From Physella acuta (lineage: Eukaryota > Mollusca > Gastropoda > Physidae): a stretch of 64,000 nucleotides of DNA. Shown one piece after another: positions 1-8,551 of this stretch; positions within the stretch are counted from its first letter, which is position 1; every line of letters begins with the position of its first letter. Under the pieces are notes generated by a model, which searched no databases, had not been told where the DNA came from, and saw only the letters and a program-made list of their open reading frames with translations. The DNA lies in the NCBI RefSeq assembly GCF_028476545.1, contig NW_026731869.1, forward strand, positions 446,501 through 510,500, given 5' to 3'. Made by a program: the position numbers and the translations under genes.

Positions 1-291
1 CTCGGCAGCAAGCCGAGTTTCTAAGCCACTAGACCACTAGACACCATAGACTCTACTCAGTTTCTCACCGAGTATTCGAACCTCGGCCGCCGCCGTGGCG
101 CGCCGAGATCCTAGCCATTGAGCTATGGGGTAGTCATCTGATCAGAATCATTCAATCAGATTTTAATGGAAAATTTCTATGTCTCAAACACCTTAATAAG
201 TCAGTGGAAAAACCCCAGGTGTTACACCATCATTCCATATAAGGAATTATACAATGTCAAAATAAAAATGACTCGACCTAAGTAGGTCACA
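1..291 (-). repeat. 3' LTR of the Gmr1-like element (partial)
   Basis: This segment matches 6379-6669 base for base as far as I can read. In element orientation it starts TGTGACC, directly after the purine-rich tract. The rest of this LTR, about 690 bp, lies left of position 1. Confidence 0.9.
67..133 (-). other. tRNA-like module, second copy (left LTR)
   Basis: Same sequence as 6445-6511, carried by the left LTR. Box A-like and box B-like motifs are on the minus strand. Confidence 0.5.
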
Positions 292-305
292 TCCCCTCCC
301 TTTTT
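292..305 (-). other. Polypurine tract of the LTR element
   Basis: On the minus strand this reads AAAAAGGGAGGGGA and abuts the TGTGACC start of the 3' LTR. Polypurine tracts in this position prime plus-strand DNA synthesis in LTR retrotransposons. Confidence 0.75.
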
Positions 306-824
306 GGAAGTGACAGATAGGTTCCACAAAAACATACATAGGGAACCAATCTGGCAATGAAATAACAAAAATGTTTTACAAATGTAGGCAATCAAAATCA
401 TAATACCAGATGAAAATATCCCTGAACATAAAAGGGAAGTAACTCCAACTTTTACAATTGGTGAAAGGGGAGTAACCCTTCAAAAAGTAATTATACATCA
501 AAATCCCTCAAAAAAGGGTATTACAATATTTCCATGTGGATATTAAAAGTGGTAAACCCGCCAGGGTAAGACCTTTATTTCAATGACTAGCTACAATATC
601 AATGGAGCCATATGAGACATATTATTATAAAAGATTACATATAATCAAAAACCACCTTTAATTAAGGTTCACCTGAAAATAAACAAAATATTCAACAGGA
701 TTGGAATTTTGAAAAATTCTAACTCACACCACTCATTTTCATATGAGTGACACTCAAACAAAACCTGTCTATGGTCCTAATGAACCACAAAGCATGTCAC
801 ATGATCAATGTGTGCAACAAGATT

Positions 825-3800
825 TTACATCCTTGACAAACAATCAGCCACAACATTATCACTACCCTTAATGTGTGAAATTTCCAGATTAAAATTTTGG
901 AAATATAAGCACCATCTCAATATTCTTTGATTTGTCTGTCCTAACTTAGAGGTAAATTTCAGGGGATCATGGTCAGAAAACACTCTGACTGGATTGGTTG
1001 AAGAAGAGACATAGACTTCAAAATGTTGTAATGATAAAACCAAAGCTAAAGCTTCTTTTTCAATAGTAGAATAATTCTTTTGGTTCTCATTTAACTTCCT
1101 GGAAAAAAAGGCAATGGGATGGTCAATTCCCATGTTGTCTTCTTGAAATAGGACTGAGCCAATGGCTAAGCTGCTAGCATCAATGGCAAGTTTAAAGGGC
1201 TTGCTAAAATTTGGTGCAGCCATAACAGGATCATTAGATAGAAATGACTTAATGGTTAAAAAAGCTTCTTGACATTTATCTGACCATTCAAACTCAACAC
1301 CCTTTTTCAATAATGCAGTAAGAGGTTCAGCAATAGCTGAAAAGTTTTGACAGAACCGCCTATAGTAACCAGCCATCCCAAGGAACTTTTTGATTTCTTT
1401 ACAATTTTTGGGAGGTGGCAACTTTACAATAGCATCTACTTTAGCTTCAATGGGCCGAACTTGGTTCGTTCCCACTTGGTAACCCAAATAGGTAATTGAA
1501 GCTTTACAGAAATCACTTTTATGTAAGTTTACAGTAAAATTCACTTCAGACAATTTTCTAAAAAGGTTGGTCAATTGAACAATATGTTCTTCAAAAGTAT
1601 TAGAAAATACAACTATATCATCTATGTAGGCCTCACATTGGTCTATGTCAGCAATGACAGAGTTAATGACCCTCTGGAAAGTTTGACCAGCATTTCGCAT
1701 ACCAAAGGGCATACGTTTGTATCTATAAAAACCATTAGGGGTTACAAAAGCAGATATTTCTTTTGCACGGTCAGATAATGGGATTTGCCAGTATCCTGAA
1801 AGTAAATCAATTTTGGAAATTATCTTAGCCTGACCAACTTTATCAATAACGTCTTCTATCCGAGGTAATGGATAGGAATCAACTTTGGTGAGCGCATTCA
1901 CCTTCCTAAAGTCGGTCACAAACCTGAAAGATCCACCGTCTTTCGGGACTAGGAGACATGGGGAACTCCAGTTGCTGAAACTGGGCTCAATGATATCATT
2001 CTTGAGCATATAATCAATTTCATCTTTTATCAAAGCAGCTTTTTCCGGGTTAACTCTATAGGGGTGTTGTTTAATGGGTTTTGCGTCACCAACGTCTACA
2101 TCATGAGGTGGAACCTTCGCTTCTCTGGGGACATCCCCAAAAATAGAGGGAAATGTCTCAAATAATTGAGACAATCTATGGCTTTCCTCTGTGGACAAAT
2201 GCATAAGGTGGACATTCAAATTATCTAAAAAGGAAGAATTTACCAATTTTGGGGGTTTCAATTTATCATGTATCACATCATCAGAAACATTTGAACATAC
2301 AGGTAAAGTAATTTTAGCTGTGGAATGAAAATTGTTACAATTATCATAATACTTTTTCAGTGAGTTGACATGATACACTGTCTGTTTCTTTCTTCTGTCG
2401 GGCGTATTGACAACATAGTTCAAATCACTTAATTTTGAATGCACAGTAAAGGGTCCACAATATCTCAAGGATAACGCATTGTTCAGATTAGGTACTAGCA
2501 CAAGAACTTTGTCGCCTGGATTGAATGTTCGTTTACAAGAACTCTTATCATACAGTTCTTTCATTCTAACTTGGGCCTTTCTTAAGTTCTTGTGAGCCAT
2601 TTCGCACACGGCTTTCAGTCGAACGTGAAAATCGTCGAAGTTTTCCACTGGATGATCACTGGTACCTGTCCAACGTTCGTGTATCAGCTTCAGGGGGCCA
2701 CGGACAGAATGTCCAAACACAAGTTGAAAAGGCGAGTAGCCTAAAGAGTCCTGGACACAGTCCCTCGCGGCGAAAATAATCCAAGGAACAGACTCATCCC
2801 ATTGGGTGTTACTGTTAGCGAATGTCCTTAGCATGGTTTTGAGGGTTTGGTGGAACCTCTCAAGTACGCCTTGAGACTGAGGGTGGTAGGCTGAGCTGGT
2901 GATGTGGGTAACGCCTAGCTTGGCTAGTGCTTCCTGAAAATGGTGACTGGTGAAGTTGCTGCCTTGATCTGTTTGCACGATTCTAGGTAATCCAAAGGTA
3001 GTGAAGAACCGGGTCATGGCTCTGACTACAGTCTTTGCCTTAATGTTCCGTAAGGGAATCGCCTCGGGAAAACGGGTACATGAACACATAAAGGTAAGTA
3101 GGTACTCGTGGCCCGCCTTGGTTTTAGGCAAGGGACCTACACAGTCCATGACGATTTTAGAAAAAGGTTCTTCTAATACAGGAATCGGACTCAAAGGGGC
3201 CTTAGGAATTGTCTGGTTTGGCTTTCCGGCCAACTGACAGTTCGTGCAACTTCTACAGTAACGCGACACATCTTTTCTCATTTTGGGCCAAAAGAACAGT
3301 TCTTTGATCTTCGCCGTCGTTTTAGTGACACCTGGGTGCGCTGACATTGGATGGTCATGTGCCAGCTTAAGTATTTCATGCCGATAAGGTGGAGGGATCC
3401 ACAGCTGGTTTTTACCCAACCATGGTTCGGCCGGTGATGCAATCACTGGTATAGCGCGACGAAAGAAGAGGCCGTTCTCGGCGAAATATTCTCCATCGTC
3501 AGATGATAGAGATTTTTCGACCGCTGCTTTGAGTTCCGCGTCGACTTGTTGAGCTTTAATGATGTCTTCCTGAGATATTCTCAGGGGTAAGCCCAAGCTT
3601 GTGTTTTCTGGGAGCATAGACTCCAGTTTGGGAGTCGAATTTCTTGACGATGACGGCGGGTGTGGTTCAGACGTTGTGTCAGCCAATTGTTTGGTCTGGC
3701 TTCTTGTCACCGCACATGCAGGATACAGATCATGATCATTATCTGGAACTGTTGACGAAGGGTCTGAAACCGTACAGGGGTATACTTTGCTTCCCGCAAG

Positions 3801-5456
3801 GTCATTCCCTAGAAGTAGGTGTACTCCTGGGACTGGAATACTATCTATCACACCTAAAATGACCTCACCTTCGACGAGATGATGTTTCAGGGCAAACTTG
3901 TGTAGAGGGACGACAGTAGATTTTGTCCCCACTCCCTGGATAATGGAAATCCTTCCGGTGTTCGTCTCAGGTGAAATGTCCATTGAACTTTTCAAAAGGA
4001 GCGATTGTGACGCTCCTGTGTCTCTTAGGACGGTGATATTCCGCTGAGACAACGGATCACCTGGTTTGCTAATGATGGCTTCGGCAATAAAAGATGAAAA
4101 GTCAACTTTTCTCGATCTCTCGAGATCGGTAGACTCGGCAGAAACTGGATGGTGGCGAGAACAGTCAAAATGTGACTGCACATAATGTGTGGAGATTTGA
4201 CTACCTTCTTGCGGACACTTAGGGTTAGAGTCCTTTTGAATTCTAGAGTTCATAGTTGAACTGGCTGCTCGAGGGGATAGAGCATAGTGCGCGGAAGTAC
4301 GCACCACTTCTCTGTTATTCTGAAGACGTTTGTAACAGTCTTTGACAAGATGCCCAGACCTTTTGCAGAACTGGCATACTGCTCGACGATTGAGAGTTGA
4401 TCTTGGTTTCTCTCTGGACTGTGATGCCTTCAAATGTTGGCCAACAGGATGATTGCTGCCAAAAAGGGGAAGCACGGGGTTGAGGCGGTTTCCTGACACT
4501 GGTGGTTTCGTATGCACCAACATATATGTGTCAGCCGACTCAGCAGCCTTCTGGATGTCAGCTATCTTGTTATCCAGAATGTGTAGTCGTATCTCTTCAG
4601 GCAGGGACGATAGGAATTCTTCCCTTAGGATAAGTGACCTGAGTTTCTCAAACTCAGAAACTTCCTCAGAGTGTAGCCACCTTGAGAATATTTTCTCCTT
4701 TTCAAAGAGAAATTCCACATATGATTGTGTGGGTAACTTGCGGAGTGTTCGGAATTTTGTCCGATAGGCCTCGGGCGTCAGTGCGTAGGCCTTTAAAATG
4801 GCAGTCTTGACCAAACTATAGTTATTTTGAACGTCGTGAGAGAGTGCCTGGTATGTTTTTGCAGCTTTCCCAGTAAGGACAGAGCTCAATAAAGCAGTAA
4901 TGGAAGTTTCGGGCCATTCACATGTCTTCGCTAAACTCTCAAACGAGTTAAAGAAAACGACCAAATCTGTTTCATCAAATTTAGGAACTAATTTCCCAAA
5001 TTTGGCAATCACTTGCCCTACCGACAACTTTTTTGGATCTACCAGAGAAGTAACATCACTAACTTGACCAAACTCTAATTCCAACCTCCTCTTATCTAAA
5101 GCAATTTTAGCCTCTATCTTCTGTTTCTCTAAAGCAACTTTCTCCCTCTCTAGAGCAATTTTAGTTTCAAACTCCTTTTCTTTTAAAGCCTTCTCTAAAG
5201 CAATTCTAGCTTCTAATTCTACCTTCTCTAGAGTTTTCTCCTCGCGGAGTAACACATCCGCCAACAAACTTTCATCAAATACTCCTTCATTAATGAAATG
5301 AACAACAATTTTATCTCTCAACACCTCTGACTTCTGCGTAACAGAATAATCCAATTTCAATTCCTTAACTACACTAACCAAAACTTTTCTACTCAACTTT
5401 TCTACATCTTCAACAGTAGGATTAGCCAAAAAAGACTCCATAACACTAACTTTCAA
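825..5456 (-). CDS. Gag-pol polyprotein of the Gmr1-like retrotransposon
   Basis: A 1543-residue frame starting at the first Met after the primer site. Order by approximate residue: charged coiled coil (70-130); gag-like helical region (145-310); one CCHC zinc knuckle, CQFCKRSGHLVKDC (~360); aspartic protease DTGA (~478); HHCC zinc finger of integrase (~700-740); integrase core with the catalytic Asp, Asp and Glu near 772, 830 and 866; a GPF-type module (~970-1020); reverse transcriptase with IDLLSGYWQIPL (~1215) and YIDD (~1278); RNase H starting near DASSLAIG (~1428) and ending GSDNVVADCLSRM. The RT motifs are Ty3/Gypsy-type. Gag and pol form one frame. It is treated here as a mobile-element gene, not a host gene. 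Confidence 0.93.
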   Translation of the reverse strand: MKVSVMESFLANPTVEDVEKLSRKVLVSVVKELKLDYSVTQKSEVLRDKIVVHFINEGVFDESLLADVLLREEKTLEKVELEARIALEKALKEKEFETKIALEREKVALEKQKIEAKIALDKRRLELEFGQVSDVTSLVDPKKLSVGQVIAKFGKLVPKFDETDLVVFFNSFESLAKTCEWPETSITALLSSVLTGKAAKTYQALSHDVQNNYSLVKTAILKAYALTPEAYRTKFRTLRKLPTQSYVEFLFEKEKIFSRWLHSEEVSEFEKLRSLILREEFLSSLPEEIRLHILDNKIADIQKAAESADTYMLVHTKPPVSGNRLNPVLPLFGSNHPVGQHLKASQSREKPRSTLNRRAVCQFCKRSGHLVKDCYKRLQNNREVVRTSAHYALSPRAASSTMNSRIQKDSNPKCPQEGSQISTHYVQSHFDCSRHHPVSAESTDLERSRKVDFSSFIAEAIISKPGDPLSQRNITVLRDTGASQSLLLKSSMDISPETNTGRISIIQGVGTKSTVVPLHKFALKHHLVEGEVILGVIDSIPVPGVHLLLGNDLAGSKVYPCTVSDPSSTVPDNDHDLYPACAVTRSQTKQLADTTSEPHPPSSSRNSTPKLESMLPENTSLGLPLRISQEDIIKAQQVDAELKAAVEKSLSSDDGEYFAENGLFFRRAIPVIASPAEPWLGKNQLWIPPPYRHEILKLAHDHPMSAHPGVTKTTAKIKELFFWPKMRKDVSRYCRSCTNCQLAGKPNQTIPKAPLSPIPVLEEPFSKIVMDCVGPLPKTKAGHEYLLTFMCSCTRFPEAIPLRNIKAKTVVRAMTRFFTTFGLPRIVQTDQGSNFTSHHFQEALAKLGVTHITSSAYHPQSQGVLERFHQTLKTMLRTFANSNTQWDESVPWIIFAARDCVQDSLGYSPFQLVFGHSVRGPLKLIHERWTGTSDHPVENFDDFHVRLKAVCEMAHKNLRKAQVRMKELYDKSSCKRTFNPGDKVLVLVPNLNNALSLRYCGPFTVHSKLSDLNYVVNTPDRRKKQTVYHVNSLKKYYDNCNNFHSTAKITLPVCSNVSDDVIHDKLKPPKLVNSSFLDNLNVHLMHLSTEESHRLSQLFETFPSIFGDVPREAKVPPHDVDVGDAKPIKQHPYRVNPEKAALIKDEIDYMLKNDIIEPSFSNWSSPCLLVPKDGGSFRFVTDFRKVNALTKVDSYPLPRIEDVIDKVGQAKIISKIDLLSGYWQIPLSDRAKEISAFVTPNGFYRYKRMPFGMRNAGQTFQRVINSVIADIDQCEAYIDDIVVFSNTFEEHIVQLTNLFRKLSEVNFTVNLHKSDFCKASITYLGYQVGTNQVRPIEAKVDAIVKLPPPKNCKEIKKFLGMAGYYRRFCQNFSAIAEPLTALLKKGVEFEWSDKCQEAFLTIKSFLSNDPVMAAPNFSKPFKLAIDASSLAIGSVLFQEDNMGIDHPIAFFSRKLNENQKNYSTIEKEALALVLSLQHFEVYVSSSTNPVRVFSDHDPLKFTSKLGQTNQRILRWCLYFQNFNLEISHIKGSDNVVADCLSRM

Positions 5457-5669
5457 ATCACAACAAGCCTAGATTCTTTAAATTAATACACAGCGTTGGG
5501 CCGTGTACTTGACCTCTAAATGTAGGACGTGACACGTCTGCTTATTTGACCTAGATACTCTAGCCTGAGCGCGCGTCGTAAGAACACTGCGCTACTGGAT
5601 ATAAAAACAACTAAATCCAACTAACCTTAGTATTCAACTGATATAACCAACAACTGGAACGACAGATTA

Positions 5670-5687
5670 AATCTCGGCGAGCTCCCA
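5670..5687 (-). other. Primer-binding site candidate
   Basis: The minus strand reads TGGGAGCTCGCCGAGAT three bases inside the 5' LTR. Primer sites of LTR retrotransposons usually begin TGG and pair with the 3' end of a tRNA. I cannot say which tRNA. Confidence 0.55.
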
Positions 5688-5690
5688 CTT

Positions 5691-6669
5691 TGTAACGTTA
5701 ACCTCTCTATCAGCCAAATAGAAGGAGAACGTCCCCGGATTCTTTTTTCGGGGTCATATGCAAATGCCTTACGGCCTAAGTGGATGAACACTTAACACAA
5801 CGACCACTAGGGCTCGAATTTAATGTCTAGGGAAGCTAGTGATACTATTGTAATTAACACTCATCCAATCTACATACGACCTTTTAATCAGCGAACACAG
5901 TTGTGGCAGAACACAAAGATGAACTAGATAAAATATTTAATGTATAAAATATCAAAAACCCAACTTACACAATGTAGGAAAAAACACTATCACAGATTTC
6001 TACACTGTCTAAAAAACAGCCACAGGCCACACAACACTGCTGTAGTTTCTAGAATTACTTAGCGACAAGTAATATTAAACTAGAAGACTAAATCAACTTA
6101 AGAAAGCAAGGCACACACAGGTCTTAAGTACTCTCACGTTCAAATGGTCAGAGTCTATAGCCGGACAATATGGACGGCAATGGTCTTAATAGACTGATCA
6201 AGGTAGACGGCCTGACCAAGGTAAACTGCCTGCGACAAGTCTCAAATGGAGACTCACAGATCACTCAAGGCCACTTGAGCTACTGTTCTCGTGCTGGTTG
6301 TGTTTCCTATGGTGTGACACTTTACGTGGTTCTAACCACTAGGCCACTAGTGGTGTTCCTAACCACTATGCCACATTACTCGGCAGCAAGCCGAGTTTCT
6401 AAGCCACTAGACCACTAGACACCATAGACTCTACTCAGTTTCTCACCGAGTATTCGAACCTCGGCCGCCGCCGTGGCGCGCCGAGATCCTAGCCATTGAG
6501 CTATGGGGTAGTCATCTGATCAGAATCATTCAATCAGATTTTAATGGAAAATTTCTATGTCTCAAACACCTTAATAAGTCAGTGGAAAAACCCCAGGTGT
6601 TACACCATCATTCCATATAAGGAATTATACAATGTCAAAATAAAAATGACTCGACCTAAGTAGGTCACA
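5691..6669 (-). repeat. 5' LTR of the Gmr1-like element
   Basis: About 979 bp. Both ends fit the TG...CA rule: plus strand TGTAACG at 5691, GGTCACA ending at 6669. The outer 291 bp repeat the left end of the window. The inner end was placed from the adjacent primer-site candidate and could shift by a few bases. Confidence 0.75.
6445..6511 (-). other. tRNA-like (pol III promoter-like) module inside the LTR
   Basis: On the minus strand a box A-like TAGCTCAATGG is followed, at tRNA-like spacing, by a box B-like GGTTCGAATAC. The flanking CCGAG and CTCGG could form a T-arm stem. The same module occurs at 67-133 in the other LTR. This resembles a tRNA-derived SINE head. I could not fold a convincing acceptor stem, so this is not called a tRNA gene. 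Confidence 0.5.
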
Positions 6670-6689
6670 ATGCAACAACATACACAACA

Positions 6690-6815
6690 TGTACTTATTC
6701 ATGCTAGTATGTATTCATATTGTACATATCCATGCCAATGTGTATCCATATTGTGCTTATCTATGCTAATATGTATCCACATTGTACTTATCCATACTAC
6801 TATGTATCCATTGTA
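6690..6815. repeat. Short tandem repeat, ~41 bp unit, about 3-4 copies
   Basis: Degenerate copies of a block built on ATGTATCCATATTGTRCTTAT follow directly after the LTR element. No coding content is visible. Confidence 0.6.
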
Positions 6816-7067
6816 TCAGGGTTTATGTTTATGGAGACACTGAGCCTACTGGGAAATACTGGGACAAACTAAAGAAAGAAAAAGTCACATTTGTCCACGT
6901 AAGTTTAACTAAAACAAAAAGACTGCTATAGGCATACCTATACTTCTGGAGTCTTGAATACACGATATCAATATGTATTATCTTAAACTTCAAACTACAA
7001 TTCTTAATATATAAACATAAAACTACTATCTGCATTTCAGTTCATTTAAAAAACTTCAAGTTTTATT

Positions 7068-7888
7068 TTCTACTAGCCGTCCCGGCCAGGCCCTGCTCTG
7101 GCTCCTGTGAAAAACCTTTCTGTTAAAGACCATTACCTGTGTGTTTAGTAATCATCATAAACCCGGCATTGCCCACCCAAACCACAACCAACCAAAACAA
7201 CAAAACGCAAACATAACGCTAACACAATTACAAATACAAACGAAAACAAAAACCTAACAATAAACCCAACCGCAACCACAAACACCAATACAAACACAAA
7301 GAAAAAACTAACAAAAAAGCAAACGAAAACAAAAACCTAACAACAAACCCAACCACAAACACCAATACCAACAAAAAAAAACAACGAAAAAGCAAAAGAA
7401 AACAAACCAAATCCAAACGCAAAACCAACCAAAAACACAAATACAAACCCAAAAAGAAAAACACAAACAAAAACGAAAAAAGAAAGAACAAAAACGTACC
7501 AAATCAAAACGCAACCACTAACGCAAACCCACCTAAACACAAAGAAAACACTAACGCGAACATGAACGCCCGGGGCGGAATCACCTGTTTTAGCTTAATG
7601 AACGACTATAGTACCCCAACTTATTCATAGTCTTTTGCACTCACTTAAACAATCGCGCCTGTTTCAATTTAATGAACAATTTTAATACTCCAAGCTTATC
7701 CGTAAAATACCTACAACATATGCACTCGATCAATCCCCGCTAATTATGTAATTATTTTTTTTTCCAACACCAAAACAAAGTAATTAAAAAGTAAATTCTT
7801 TTCGACAAATGCAATGGTTTTATAAAGGGAAGTAATTGTGTTTTCATAATTTATCAAAGGGAAGTAAGTGCTATAGGACTAAATAAAG
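7068..7888 (-). mobile_element. Dispersed non-autonomous repeat, copy 1
   Basis: Homologous in inverted orientation to 60648-61457. Shared blocks are an end reading ACTAGCCGTCCCG, the stretch ACCCGGCATT, a low-complexity tract of AAC/AAA triplets, then a region with CTAATTATGTAATTATTT and CCAACACCAAAACAAAG. No protein is encoded; the open frames across the low-complexity tract are composition artefacts. The CTAG end followed by T is compatible with a Helitron-like element, but I see no clear terminal hairpin, so the class is left open. Confidence 0.6.
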
Positions 7889-8551
7889 ACATAATTATCA
7901 TTTTTGTAAAAGATGATATTTTTTTAAAACTTGTGTTTAATGAACATGCCGACAATTATTACTATAATTTGAAAAATGAAAATTATTTCCCAACACTTTC
8001 AATAGTAATTTTTTAACTCATAAATTTAGACAAATGCGCACGATAATTGTCTAACACTTAAATCCATCCAAGACCAACGACAAACATATGCGTTACATAC
8101 AGAACTGAGCTTTATATATTAGATTCTAAAAGAGTATTATTAGCAATAGTGAAATAGTATTTGTTTGGGCTATTTTTCAAAGCTAAAATGAACAACTTTA
8201 TAACTGAAGAAGTTGTGGAGTTTGTTAATCTTATTTTCATTGCGTTTAAAGCTTTTTATTTTTAAAAAAATATAATTGTTTTAAATGTAATATTATTTGG
8301 CTACATTTCGTATCTGAATTAATTTTTTCACAAATGTCTAATTTCTACGAAAGATATCACAAGGTTCTATGGTTTTTACTCTTTTTAAATAGGTCTCTAC
8401 TCGATCACATACAAAACAAAATACAAGCCCATTTTTAACCATTAAATTTCCGATAGCATTAGAAATGCGGTCATTGCATTTTATTTGTTTGACATTTTAA
8501 TGCAATTATATAGAAATTGTATAATAAGATATTATTATAATTTTCTTACAG
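7889..8551. other. AT-rich DNA upstream of the glycosyltransferase-like exons
   Basis: I see no further exon here with a good acceptor and donor. Earlier exons of the plus-strand gene could be hidden here or lie left of the LTR element. Confidence 0.5.

Larger units (their letters stand above)
1..6669 (-). mobile_element. Gmr1-like Ty3/Gypsy LTR retrotransposon (left LTR cut by window edge)
   Basis: Seen: direct repeats at 1-291 and 6379-6669 read as identical. A purine-rich tract lies just inside the left LTR and a primer-binding-type site just inside the right one. One long minus-strand frame between them encodes gag, protease, integrase, reverse transcriptase and RNase H. The integrase precedes the RT. 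Known: most Ty3/Gypsy elements have the integrase last, and Gmr1-like elements are the described Gypsy group with the copia-like order. Inference: a recent, apparently whole insertion; the identical LTR parts argue for young age. The right flank begins ATGCA; the matching target duplication would lie left of the window. Confidence 0.9.

Noticed and set aside
7228-7540. Phe/Leu/Val-rich minus-strand frames resembling a membrane protein
   Set aside because: Low-complexity tract inside a dispersed repeat; the inverted copy at 61080-61345 gives equally meaningless frames.
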